Below are positions 52,547 to 64,000 of a stretch of 64,000 nt of DNA, one piece after another. The notes beneath the pieces were generated by a model that was not told the DNA's origin, searched no databases, and saw nothing but the letters and a program-made list of their open reading frames with translations. Source of the stretch: Zanthoxylum bungeanum (Eukaryota > Streptophyta > Magnoliopsida > Sapindales > Rutaceae); NCBI GenBank assembly GCA_019454045.1, contig SKCR01051195.1:413702-477701 (forward strand). The letters are read 5' to 3'. Position 1 is the first letter of the stretch; every line of letters begins with the position of its first letter. A program made the position numbers and the translations under genes.

Positions 52547-53332
52547 TGTTGACGGTGGATTTTGGTCTCAGGGCAATACGGGAATATCACCTCCGAGGGA
52601 ATCCTCCTTCAATAGTGAATTTGTTTGGTTATGGGGGACCAAAAGCAAATTTAGCGAGAGACAGATAAACACACCAATCGACAAAGAGATTTAACGTGGT
52701 TCGGTGGATTTGGATCCGACCTACGTCCACGGACAAAAACAGGATGATACTTTTTATTACTCCAATACGCTTCTCAGGTCTTTTGTGCTTACAAGTCAGA
52801 GCTTGATCCCTAATTTTTTATGCCCCTTACACATACTCTGCCCTCCTATTTATAATAGTACAGAAATCAGACTCCTATTTGCATAAGAAATCCTAGTTGA
52901 ACTTTAGTCTTCTCCTCTTGTAAGGATTTCTAATCCAACGCTGCTTTCACTTTTCTTATTCCTTCTTGGATTCTGACTTCATTTCCTTGTGAGAGTAGGA
53001 TAATTTGTTTATCTTATCTGCAAGAATAGGGTGTCATCATCTTGAGCATATCTCGCCTGTCTGGTCGGTTTTCATGTGGTCGGTCATGATAGTCTTTTAT
53101 GCTGAGAATGCTGCTGTCGACCTGATAGTTCCCGGCTATCTGAACCCAAGTGATCGGTCGCCGGTCATAAAGTGCTCGGTCTATTTATGTTGTGGTCGGT
53201 TTGAAACCGTAAGGTGCTTGGACCCTTAAGGTGGTCGGGTTGGCCTTAATGATTTCTCCAAATGGTGGGAATTACCCTTCTGTCCTCGTCGTGCTGCTTT
53301 AAATATCTTAATGCCTGAAAACACCATCAAGA
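52547..53332 (-). repeat. G2 5' LTR (right)
   Basis: 786 bp, on the plus strand tgttgacggtgg ... caccatcaaga; the last CA has become GA on the plus strand. The target repeat aattt follows at 53333-53337, and unit 2 block C resumes. Confidence 0.95.
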
Positions 53333-53337
53333 AATTT

Positions 53338-54685
53338 GTTTCGACATCTTTTTTTAATGCTCGCAAATGCGCGTCGAAGTCTTCTTATGTTACAACATCA
53401 AAATCCATATTTGAGAATATGTCGCTAACATTATTCTGAATTTATTTGATCATTTGGATAAACTTTGCCTTGTAAATATGATAAAGGTGAATAGACAATG
53501 ATTGATCGATTGATGATGTGTTTCGTCTTGGATTTACGTATCCTCAGCCTGTCCCCTACATTACTCGCAGATCTTAAGCAGGTACAAACACAATGATTGA
53601 ACGATTGATTTGAATGGTTTATTTGGCTTCTATTTTCAATCGCTGTTTACAGGTTGCTAAACTCTATGCCATTTCACTATCTTTGCGCCAACCAAGTGCT
53701 CTGTGTGATCGAATAGGTTTGTGCTATGTCTTCAATAATTAAACGCATTTCTTCGGCCTTTCAGTTAATTAAATTGGTACGATTTTAACTAAAAAATTCA
53801 CATGTTTGTATAATTTTATTGCTAATCAGTTTTTCCTGTCAAATTTTTTCATAACAATTTGTTTGGGTTATACACGGCGGAAGCATGGTTCGGGTGAAAT
53901 TATAATTCTAAAATTTTTATCTTATCGAATAAATTATTTAATATTTTATATGAATAATTCATTCATATTTCACCTAAATATTTTATTTGATATCTAATAA
54001 TGACATAAGTAATTTAGAAAACACAGCGAAACTTTTACGAATTTTTTTTCTGCAAAATAGCATAAAACACGTTTACGACCGAACCGACCAACCAATACCA
54101 CACCGGGCTGCCCAGGTCAACCCTAATAGTATTAGGGCAGTTCATGGGCTGTCCGAACAGTGACCAATTCACTGTTTGGGCAGATATTACCTGATAACGT
54201 TACCCGGTAACGTCGTTTTCGCGTATTTTCACTCTGAAATAATTTTCAACAATTATTCTAATGCCCAATACACATCCAATACATTTAAATAACATATTTT
54301 TCATCAAAAGAAGTTTCCAGATCTGATTTGGATATAAAAATAATCATTTTTCATACTTTAAATCCAATTTTCTCAACATTAATCTAATTAATATCTACAC
54401 CAATCAAAGCCACCACAAACGAAGAACTCAAGAAAAATCTAGGTATTACAAGAGTGGTCATAACACTCTAAAATGACAATAAGTTATCTAGTAACCAAAG
54501 TAAACTTATATTACACTAATTAAGCTTACTAACTTTTCACACATGCATATATCCATCCAATTTTGGCAACCATCATTCTTAACACATAATTATAGAGTAG
54601 AAAATAAATACTACATCATATGTCAAAGTCTAGAATAATAGAAATATTTTCCAAATTAAAGAATAAAGAAAATACCTTACTTTTG
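53338..54685. repeat. Block C (unit 2): non-coding duplicated repeat DNA
   Basis: Second copy of 6217-7560, offset 47,121 bp at its start. AT-rich, no recognisable gene. An LTR-like stretch with ttgttggggttggtgctcgg starts near 54684 and leads into the C1 pol fragment. Confidence 0.5.
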
Positions 54686-54905
54686 TTGGGGTTGGTGCTC
54701 GGAGCGCCAATTCCTGGTTGTATTTCCTTGTAAATACTATTGTAAACGTTTTATTATGAATAAAATGAGCAGTTTCTATAATATAATATGTCTTCTTATA
54801 TGGTAAAGACGTAATAGACTTTAGAATGATTAGTCATGATGCAGTAATAGACGTAAAGACGTAAAAGACGTAGCTCGCTTCGTAAAATTTCTAGAAGTAG
54901 AATTT

Positions 54906-55996
54906 TTGTCAGAAGGTGGTAATCATAGAAAGGTTGAACTTGATGAAGTCCAACCTGAAAACAACGAACCAATGGAGGAACCTGAAGTTCAAGTAGATAA
55001 TGAACCTTCAACACACACACTCCGTAGGTCACAAAGGGTATCTAGACCTCTTGAACGCTTGTATTTGATACAAGAAAAGAGTCTCGATGTTCTCTTAGTT
55101 GAAGAGACTGATCCTTTTACCTATAGAGAATCGATGTTGGATCGACTTCGTGAAATGACAAAGTGCCATGAAATCCGAGTTAGACTCAATGCATGAGAAT
55201 CAAGTGTGGGACTTGGTTCAGCTTCCCGAAGGAATTATTCCTATCGGTTGTAAATGGGTTTACAAGAGGAAGCGCGGGCCTGATGGAAATGTTGAAACCT
55301 ATAAGGCCCGACTGGTAGCAAAAGGTTACACGCAGCGACCTGGCGTTTACTACGATGGAATTTTTTCTCCAGTAGCAATGCTTAAGTCTATTAGGATTTT
55401 GCTTTCTATTGTCGCGTATCATTACTACGAGATTTGGAAAATGAATGTCAAAATGGCTTTTCTAAATGGATTTCTTGATGAAAAAATCTATATGGAACGG
55501 CCAGAAGGTTTTGCGTCCAGTGAGAACTCGGGTATGGTGTGTAAGCTTAAGAAGTCCATTTATGGACTTAAACAAGCTTCACGGAGTTGGAATCTTCAAT
55601 TCGACGAGATTATTAGATCGTCTGGTTTTCTCAAGAATTTGGAAGAATCCTGTGTGTATCAGAAGGCTAGTGGGAGCATGGTTATATTTTTAGTCCTCTA
55701 TATTGACGACATCCTAATCATTGGGAATGATATAGGGATGTTGCAACGCGTCAAAGCTTACCTTTGTAAGAATTTCTCCATGAATGACCTGTGAGAAACT
55801 TCCTATGTTTTAGGCATAAAACTCTATAGAGATAGAGAAAGGAAGTAGATTGGGTTATCCCAATCAACGTACATAGATAAGATCTTGGAACGGTACAATT
55901 TTGGTAACTGTAAGATAACAAATATACCGTTCAAAGAAAGTTGCGGAAAAAACTTACATTGGTTGGATGAGATTTTAAAACTTTTCATGGATGGGT
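54906..55996 (+). pseudogene. Copia C1 reverse transcriptase fragment (unit 2)
   Basis: Same fragment as in unit 1 but slightly longer: it keeps about 20 bases near 54930 (RKVELDEVQPENN) and nine near 55160 that unit 1 lost. Linker RRSQRVSRPLERL, then RT landmarks CKWVYKRKRGPDG, YKARLVAKGY, SIYGLKQASRSWN and YIDD. A frame break lies between CHE and MKSELDSMHENQVW, and TGA at 55792-55794 follows NDL. RNase H is absent; the fragment ends at the inverted LTR. Confidence 0.9.
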
Positions 55997-55998
55997 AG

Positions 55999-57293
55999 AA
56001 GCTTCAAGCTTTAACTTTGAATTCCAAACTCAAGGGTGAGTTTCCCTATCACCTTCTTTTGACTCTATATGTGCTAGCATTGATCAAAAAATGAAAGAAA
56101 ATTTTCTATCCAAGAGAGATGAAGTTTCAGCAATTGCAAGGGAGGAGGAAGAGAGATTTTTGTGTTTGCTGTGAATAGTAACTTAGTCACACTTCCAAAG
56201 TTGACTTGGTTTTAAATACTAAGTTTGTGTGTTGGAAATGGCTTGAGTGTTTTATAAGTAAAGCAAGCCTTACTTTCAACAAATCAAATTAAAAATCAAG
56301 CCCAAACCACTTCCATTACATGTCCAACAAGTTGATGTAAGTGAAGTGGGTCCCACCACTTTTAAATTCCAAATTTAAGTTGTCTAACTCAACACGTAAC
56401 TTCGCTTGGGCCCGGGTTCGTTTAATTCCGAACTAAACGAATTAACCGTTGCGACATTATTAAATCCAATTTAATTAAATAATAATGTCTTGCAAAATTA
56501 TTACGAAAGTGGCTTACTAATTTAATTCCAAATTAATTTGTTCGCCCGAATTAAAATCCAATTCTAATTCCGCATTGAAATCCAATTTCAATTAATATAT
56601 CCAATATTATTTAATCGATTAATTCCAAATTAATCGCGTTCTCTCTTCTAATCGAATTTTATCCCAGATAAATTCTTGCCGTAATTAATCCAAAATTAAT
56701 TTTCTCTCTCATAATTAATCCTAGATTAATTCTTTTCGAGTCAAATATCATCGGTGAATCTTCGGGAAGCGACCCAAGAGGTCCCTGGATATGTTGGCAG
56801 TAAATACGGTCATCAGCCTATCCGACCACGTGCGTACCCGGTACTATGTTCTTACTGATTTATAAGACATGGTTGGCTTCTAGCAAAGTACCGTGCCTAC
56901 CCAATTCTCCAGAAATATTCTTTAAAGGAATATATAATCTTTATCAGGCGTAGTATACTAAGTATTGCGTATTACGATCCATTATCGGATGTCACATGCT
57001 AGGCCTAGGGCTGGAATTGTGTCTGCCCCGTACGAAGCATATATCGGATCACTGGCAACTAGTCTCTATAATCGGATAATCATGACCTAGTTATATTATC
57101 CCGATGACTGCAGTACTTAAGAGTACTAGTTTCGTATCCTACGTGATCATAATTTCCATATAACTGAAGTGATATTTCCATCTTGAAATCACACCCAATA
57201 CACTATGATTCTCAGTATACCCAGAAGAGACGTACACATAACCTGTTAAAGCCCCGGACGATCAAAACCAAAGCGTACTGATTGTCGCAAGTA
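55999..57293 (-). repeat. Inverted copia LTR fragment (unit 2)
   Basis: Second copy of 8849-10143, related to the solo LTR at 45392-47465 and inverted relative to the C2 LTR at 57883. Ends are truncated as in unit 1, so the truncation predates the duplication. Confidence 0.75.
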
Positions 57294-57882
57294 GTAGCCA
57301 GAATTTGTGATTGGCACCGCGGTGCCCAAGTTCTTGGCACCGCGACTTCTACAGCTTTCCATAGTGAATTCTAGAGAGTTCGGCGCTGCGGCGCCAACTT
57401 TTCGGTGCTGCGGCGCCCTGGAGCGACCAAATATCACTAATTCTAGGGTTTTACATGCACAAGGTGTTGGAGTATACGCATCGGAAGGGTGCGACGGAAG
57501 GCGAAAATAATTTTTAAACATTTTAAAATTTTTCCGAGTAATTAATTAATATCAAATATTTTAATCCACTCAAATAAGTTTAAATATATTATTTATTAAT
57601 ATTTAATAACATAATATATTTCGTTACACGACGAATTATTTTATGAAAATATTTTTCGATCAATCTATGCGCAATGGGCAAACTGTCAAACCGTTTAACC
57701 AACAGCCGAGCCGGGGCAACCCGGACACTTGGGCAGTGTTCGGTCAGCCCTTGGGCTGCCCAAACAGTGCCCAGTTTGCTGGGTTCACTGCATCGACTCA
57801 ACAAGCCCATTTCGACTCGAATTTCACCGTTTTCTCGCGTTTTCACCACGAAACAATTTTCAGAATTTATCCACCACCCAAT
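57294..57882. other. Non-coding segment with GGCGCC cluster (unit 2)
   Basis: Second copy of 10144-10732. Several differences from unit 1 in the GC-rich part are C/T or G/A changes at CpG sites (for example ggcaccgcggtgcc versus ggcgccgtggcgcc). No gene. Confidence 0.4.
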
Positions 57883-59788
57883 TATTGGACAATTATGACC
57901 CATATCATCACTATTTGTATAAGACATGGTGTTTTTGTACAAATTAACCATGTGACAAAGGAAATTGCTCTTTTATCCTTTTGTAATTGGATTACTTGGA
58001 TATATAAATGATAAAAGTCCATATGATTAGTACCGGATTAATAAGATATGAGACAATATTAATCCAAGAAAGGTTTAATCATTAAATATCCTTAGTCATA
58101 GTATTATCGAGACTGGACATCGATAATACGGAATATGCTAGTATTACTCTTGTGCGCGTTATGGAAGCTTAACGACATAGTTCTCATATATTTAAGTATT
58201 GGAAACTTATGCAAGTGTAATAGAAGGTTCTGTTAGCTGTTGGACTGGGAACAGCTTCGCTTTGGATAGACCCATCAGAGTCCCATTGGTAGTATGACTA
58301 TTTGTCTATGGGAATCCGAATCAGGGTAGGTGTATGTCGTCTTAACCTGAGACTTACATCGCGAATACTTGCGACAATCAGTATACTTTGGTTTTGGTCG
58401 TTCGGAGCTTTAATAGGTTCTGTGTATGCCTCTTCTGGGTATACTGAGAATCGTAGTGTATTGGGTGTGATGTCAAGATGGAAGTATCACTTCAATCATA
58501 TGGAGATGATGATCACGCAGGGATACAGAACTAGTACTCTTAAATGCTGCAGCTATCGGGATAGTATGACTAGGTCATAATTATCCGATTACAGAGACTA
58601 GTTGTTAGTGATCCGATATATGCTTCGTACGGGCATGCATAATTCCAGCCTCACGCCTAGCTTGTGACATCCGATACTGGATCGTATTACGCAATATATT
58701 ATATACTACGCCTGACACAAATTATATATTCCTCATTCAATATTTCTGGAGAATTGGGTAGGCACGGTGCTTTGCTAGAAGCCAACCATGTCTTGTAAAT
58801 CGGTAAGAATATTGTACCGGGTATGTACGTGTTCGGATAATCCGATGACCGTATTTACTGCTAACATATCCAGGGATCTTTTGGGTCACTTCTCAAAGAT
58901 TCACCGATGACATTTGACTCGAACAAAATTAATTTGGGATTAATTATGAGAGAGAAAATTAATCTGGGATTAATTGTGGTAAGAATTAATCTGGGATTAA
59001 TTCGACTAGAAGAGAGAACGCGATTAATTTGGAATTAATCGACAAAGTAAATTTAATAGTTAAATTGGATTTTACTATTTAATTTATTTATTTGGGCTAA
59101 AATAATATATCGGATATATTAATTGAAATTGGATTTCAATACGGAATTAAAATTGGATTTTAAATCAAGCGAACGAATTAATTTGGAATTAATTCGTAAG
59201 CGACTTTTGTAATAATTTTGCTAGGCATTATTATTTAATTAAATTGGATTTAATTATTTAGCGACGAAAAATTTGTTTAGTCGGATTAAACGAACCGGGC
59301 CCAAAGTTTGTTGTGTAAGCCAACTTGAATTTTGAATTCAAAGTGGTGGGACCCACAACTTACATCAAATATTTGACATGTGGTGGTAGTGGTTGGCAAG
59401 CATTTAAAAGGCATCTTTTTATGTCAACTCAATTACACAACACAACTTAACACTTAAGAAAACTTTGGAAGTCAATTTTATTATTAGTTTTTGGAAAACA
59501 AAAATAAACTATTCACTATCTCCCTATCTTCTCTCTTGGCCGAAACTAGTTCTTCTTGAAGGAGAAATTTTTGTTTCAATTTTATTCAAGCTAGCACTTA
59601 AAGGAGTCAAAGAAAGGTGATAGGGAAACTCACCATTGAGTTTGGAATTCATTTTCAAAGCTTGGAGCTTCCAACATCTAACAAAAGTTTTGAACTTCTC
59701 TACCGATCAATGTAAGCTTTTTCCGCAAACTATCTTGATTTTATTCACTCATAAATCTTGTTTAGGATCCTTGGGCATGTCTAGGACA
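57883..59788 (+). repeat. C2 5' LTR, complete (unit 2)
   Basis: About 1.9 kb, starting tattggacaattatgaccc (TG end mutated, as in unit 1) and ending near ctaggaca before the PBS. The middle (about 58260-59720) is the reverse complement of the fragments at 8849-10143 and 55999-57293. The right end is approximate because the expected CA terminus is ambiguous. Confidence 0.8.
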
Positions 59789-59795
59789 CTAATAA

Positions 59796-59811
59796 TGGTA
59801 TCAGAGACACC
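59796..59811 (+). promoter_or_regulatory. C2 primer-binding site (initiator tRNA-Met type)
   Basis: tggtatcagagacacc matches the usual copia PBS (tggtatcagagc...) and lies just after the LTR. It is deleted in unit 1. Confidence 0.8.
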
Positions 59812-62041
59812 TAAACTTGATTTTAATTTCTAGGGTTTATGGACTTTATTTGGGTCTTTTTGTTTGGAGCATGATTTTTCCAAATTGATTGTTTGGTTGT
59901 GTTTATATGATGATGAATTGGATTTATGCATCGGATTTATGCATCATTATATTTGAGAAATTGATTGGATAAAAAATTTCTCAAATTTTTTATCATGGCC
60001 GAATCTTGACCTTAGTATGCTCATGGTGATTTTTTGAAAATTAGACAATTGGATGTGTTATAAGCATGGAATGAATATTGATTGTTGATTTAATTGGATT
60101 TAAATTAAAATTGGATGTTATTTCTATGCCTTTGCCGTGAGTATGTAGCATGTTTTAGACTTGATTTTACTTCAATTGTGTTGGACATGGATTGAATAAT
60201 AAAGCATGATTAATTAGTTTAATTGATGTTTTGGAAATATTAGTTTAATTAATTAATTATGTTAATTGCACTTTAATTAAATTAATGTGATATATGGAAT
60301 ATTATGTTAATATAAATTAGTCTTTAAAATTGGATTGGGCTAATTTGTTATATTTGGGCTAACGGGCTTGGTTGGGCCAAGTTTGGTTTTGGAAAATTGG
60401 GTTGGATCCAATTGGGCCTAAAACCATTTCCATAAAGTCTAAATATTACTATTGGGCCTTTAAAAATTTAATTGGGCCTAAATTGTTTTTGGCATAGGGT
60501 GATTCCTAATTGGGCCTTGGCATTTTGGGTTTGATCCATTATGGCCAAAGCCCATGCCTAAAGAATTAATTGAAAACCTATTGGACTTTAATTGAATAGT
60601 ATTGAATGCTAATTGGGCCTTTGAGACCCATTTAGATTGGATTTGGAATCCAAGTCTAAAAGGCACTATTATAAGTGTAATTATTTAATTTGGAATTAAA
60701 TATGAATTAGTATTGGATACAATTTAAAATTGGATTTAAAATTGTAGTTCGATATAATTCAAGAATACGTACTTTGAGTATTTATTCTTAAACGAGTTGG
60801 ACGCATGCAAATCAAATCGTTGTATGAACATTGAATGATCATTAATCAAAGATTAATTAATTGGATTAGATTAATGCTTTGTGTGAATACTTGGATGTAT
60901 TTGTATGAATAATGTATATCAGATGGATATTAGTTGGGTGGGGGCAATTTTGGAAATTGTTGTAAATTTGAAATTTATTTAAATTGGACTTGCGTGTCCA
61001 GCATTTCACCTCCTTATCTCTTTGTATTTCTCTTCTCACCAATTCCCCTCAATGCAAATGAGGTTTCTTTTAATGTTATGTAATTGGGTAGAACAATGTA
61101 AAGTGCTAGCGGGAGAGAGGAAATAGATAGTAATTTGTTCTAGGAACAAATTGTATTATATATCCATCCGCATATCATTATTAATTTATTCATGCCTTAT
61201 TATGCTTTTAGAATGCATGTTTAAGGGTGTATGATGAGACATAATCAAAGATAATAAATTGGTTGCCAATTTACGTGAAAAACCCTCACTTTAATATTAA
61301 GTGTTTTCCTTCCATTGAGTGGTTCTTTCTCAAGATCCAAGATTGACTTTGATTTGTTGGCAAAAGTCAAGATCATTGTCTATCGCGGATGTGTTTGAAC
61401 CACGAAGGCTTTGTTATATATCACATGTCTTGGGCAGTTGTGACTTGTTGGCCAAAGTCAAGGTCACTTATGTACATCAACATGGATTATGAAGCTTTCC
61501 CACTGTCAGTGGGTCGCGCTTAACTGGAATTATTAAGCTTGTTGAGCCAAAGCCAAGGCTTAGTTGATTCAGAGGAAAATGTTAGAAAATATATTGGATA
61601 TATGTTTTGGACTTGGAGGTCCACCTACCGGATCTAGGAATTGGATGGGATCCAATTGATCTTAGAGATCTACCTAGTTAAGTTTCATACAGCTTGTTGG
61701 CCAAAGTCAAGGTTGTGTGTTATTTAACGGGATCCTTGCCCATTAGGAAACTAGATTCCCCGAGTACTCAACAGAGGGTTAGATGCTCGCCGAAAAATAG
61801 TGGGAGGCCAGTATTAAATTTACAATTTCGTTTAATACTTGCTTACACACGCTCTTTTATTTTATTTATCGTTGTTATAAATATATTAGTTGGACTAATA
61901 TTGATTATTGCTTTCTTTGAACAGTTAGACTGTACAAGACACAACTTCATTTGTAGTTGACTATATAGTTGGACTATAGTAATCATTACATTTGATTGTA
62001 CCCGATATCGTTGATTGGATAATTGGACTATTGCAATCAAG
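59812..62041 (+). mobile_element. C2 leader (unit 2), no gene
   Basis: Long AT-rich leader. Around 60400-60620 attgggcct recurs many times. At about 61350-61710 the ttgttggccaaagtcaaggt motif occurs four times as in unit 1. The first ~1 kb was lost from unit 1. Long leaders are unusual for copia elements; part may be older insertions that I cannot resolve. Confidence 0.6.
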
Positions 62042-63136
62042 ATGACTGGAAAGATTAGCGTTAGAGACATCGTCATGGGAGATAATGTCTTTAACGACGC
62101 GAATTTTCCAGATTGGGAAATGAATCTCAGGATTATCCTGGGAGCCGAGAAGTTACTCTATGTCATAGGGAAACCTCTCGGGCCTGAGCCCGGAGTTGAG
62201 CAAATAGTAGAGCATGAGCTTTGGAAGACTCATCGTGATGATAACTTTAGTGCTTAATCCATCATGCTTGCCGCAATGACACCTCAGTTTCGTCGTCAGA
62301 ACAAAGGATTGGATCCTTATAGTTTGATGTTGAAATTGAAGGATCTTCACAGATCTAACCTTAGATCTCAGAAGTACGAATTGGAAAAGAAGCTATTTCG
62401 CTCGGGTATGTCAGAGGGTACATCTATTGAGCACTATATGTCGCAGATGATTGCTGACATTGAACAGCTAGGTCAACGTCAGCTGGGCATAATCTTCGAG
62501 GCCGAGACTTCCATAGATTTGATCTTATAGTCTCTGCTCGATTGCTGGGGCAGGTTCATCATGAATTATAATATGATGAACCTAGAAAAGACTCTTGGAG
62601 AGTTGATGGCTATGCTCAAGGAGGCAGAGCCAAAGCTTCTAAAGGGCAAGAAGCGCGAGGCGCATCTTACTTCGACATCTCAGAAGGCCAAGGCTTGGCT
62701 GAAGGCTTCTGGGGGTGTGAAGAAGAAAAATAAAAATGACAAGGCCATATCATCACAGTCTTCTGGGAAGACTAAGGACATATCCCAAGACGTCTGCCTA
62801 TATTATGGGAAACAGGGTCACTAGAAGCGTGAGTGCCGTGAGTACAAGGCGGAGTTGAAGGAAGTGAAGACGGGCTAGACTCCGGCTTCTGGTATGCTTG
62901 TTATAAACATGTCCACTACTGGTTTTAAAAATTGGATTTTTGATTCTGGATGTGGTACTCACATATGTACTGATTTGCAGGATCTGCTGATTAGCAGGAT
63001 ACTGGCTTCAGATGAGATCGACCTGCGAGTCGGAAATAGGATGAGAGTCGCTGTTTTGGCCGTTGGGACCTATGTTTTGTATCTGCCATTGGGGCATGTA
63101 ATTACATTAGGTGACTATTATTTTGTACCTAGTTAG
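62042..63136 (+). pseudogene. Copia C2 gag and protease (unit 2)
   Basis: Starts MTGKISVRDIVMGD. Copia gag features are NFPDWEMNLRIILGAE, LDPYSLMLKLKDLHR and IEHYMSQMIADIEQLGQRQL. A Lys-rich stretch, a degenerate knuckle (CLYYGKQGH followed by a stop, then KREC) and the protease (NWIFDSGCGTHICTDLQD) follow. A TAA at about 62255 replaces CAA of unit 1, while the TAG found at 12560 in unit 1 is CAG here. Shared stops (about 62528, in the knuckle, about 62877, 63134) predate the duplication. Confidence 0.9.
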
Positions 63137-64000
63137 ACTAGAAACATCATCTCTGTATCTAGTTTAACCCGATGCGGGTATACCTTTGTATTCAGAAACA
63201 CTAGGTGTTTTGTATATAAAGATGACATTTTGATATGTACAGAATATGTTAATAATAGTCTTTATATTTTGAATATAAACAAATCTCAAACATATAACAT
63301 GACAAACTAAAGGCTCAAATTGAGTAACACGGATGAAACTTATCTATGGCTTTATCGTTTGGGACACATTAACAAGACTCATATATCCACACTTTCGAAG
63401 AGTGGATACTTGGACGGATTTGATCCTAATTCATATGATGTCTGCGAATCTTGTTTATTAGGTAAAGTGCCTAAAATGCCTTTTAGCGGTAAAAGTGTAC
63501 GTGCCACCGAGCTGTTAGCCCTCGATCATAGTGACGTATATGGGCCCATGTCTAGCTAGGCTAGAGGTGGTTATGAATACTTCGTAACCTTTACGGATAT
63601 TGCATCGCGTTATGGTTATGTGTATCTTATGAGACACAAGTCAAAAACTTTTGAGAAATTCAAAGAGTTTCGACACGAAGTAGAAAAATAGACTGGCAAA
63701 AGTATTAAAAATATTGTGGTTGGACCGTGGTGTAGAATACTGAAGAAATGAGTTTCAAGATTACTTGAAAGAGTATGGTATTCTTTCACACTGGACTCCT
63801 CCCGGAACACCTCAATTAAAAGGTGTGTCCGAATGGAGAAACCGAACTTTATTGGACATCGTAAGGTTAATGATGAGTCGCACTGAGCTACCAATTTCCT
63901 TCATGGGATACACATTGAACAGTGCAATACTTATTTTGAATAAGGTTCCGTTAAAGTCGGTTGGACAGACTCCATATGAAATATGGACAGGAAACAAACC
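63137..64000 (+). pseudogene. Copia C2 integrase, cut by window end (unit 2)
   Basis: Matches 27469-28332. It has the GAG-pre-integrase zinc domain (LYRLGHINKTH...YDVCESCLLGK), LALDHSDVYGP, a TAG at 63557-63559, then YFVTFTDIASRYGYVYLM, another TAG near 63689, and later broken pieces up to MKYGQ-like sequence at the window edge. The uninterrupted site for G1 lies just upstream (63070-63074). RT and the 3' LTR should follow beyond the window. Confidence 0.88.

Larger units (their letters stand above)
39116..53332 (-). mobile_element. G2: Ty3/gypsy element, Tat-like, 14.2 kb
   Basis: Complete minus-strand element with 786-bp LTRs at both ends and aattt target repeats (39111-39115, 53333-53337). 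On the minus strand the order is PBS, gag-protease, RT, RNase H, archaeal-type RNase H, integrase (split by a solo copia LTR), tandem repeats, an antisense extra gene, polypurine tract, LTR. About ten differences between the LTRs by eye (near 1.3%) suggest a recent insertion. Unit 1 has the empty site at 6212-6216. Confidence 0.94.

Overview
The window is nuclear DNA of a flowering plant, probably a eudicot: it holds pieces of plant-specific genes (an IPK2-type inositol polyphosphate multikinase, a germin-like cupin gene and a ROOT HAIR DEFECTIVE 3 exon), and almost everything else is plant Ty1/copia and Ty3/gypsy LTR retrotransposon sequence in an AT-rich background. I found no intact cellular gene, no RNA gene and no CRISPR array. 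The species cannot be told from the sequence. LAYOUT. 1-1500: AT-rich flank and a 3'-truncated IPK2-like kinase gene. 1572-3321 plus 36918-37288: one germin-like gene broken into three pieces, first by a ~1.37 kb insertion (1918-3288) carrying a reverse-strand RHD3 exon fragment, then by a short non-autonomous LTR element (called A here; LTR 257 bp, 60-bp internal tandem repeats). 3832-35121 and 35122-64000: two copies of one long block in direct orientation (unit 1 and unit 2, nearly identical by eye). Each unit has, in order: part of A, a nested solo LTR (complete only in unit 2), block B (LTR-like), block C (non-coding), copia fragment C1 (reverse transcriptase), an inverted copia LTR fragment, and copia element C2 (LTR, leader, gag, protease, integrase and onward). 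Unit 1 also holds a divergent gypsy relative G3 (30631-35121). HISTORY. Each unit gained its own young gypsy element after the duplication. Unit 1 holds G1 (13191-27401, + strand, ~2.99 kb LTRs, target repeat ctatg). Unit 2 holds G2 (39116-53332, - strand, 786-bp LTRs, target repeat aattt), which itself carries a 2,074-bp solo copia LTR inside its integrase. The empty site of each is preserved in the other unit. Unit 1 also lost the segment containing the germin 3' exon (junction near 4806) and most of the C2 5' LTR and leader (junction near 10976). HOW PARTS RELATE. G1 and G2 both have gag-protease-RT-RNase H-archaeal-type RNase H-integrase order with no chromodomain seen, as in the Tat branch of Ty3/gypsy. 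G2 carries an antisense, apparently spliced extra gene between integrase and 3' LTR, a known Tat trait. All elements are disabled: G1 by in-frame stops (five of six UAG) and one frameshift, G2 by frameshifts and the nested LTR, C1 and C2 by many lesions. The most informative features are the ~31 kb tandem duplication, the nested break-up of the germin-like gene, the RHD3 exon capture, and the near-exclusive UAG damage in G1. A haplotype join or assembly artefact could mimic the duplication and should be excluded first.
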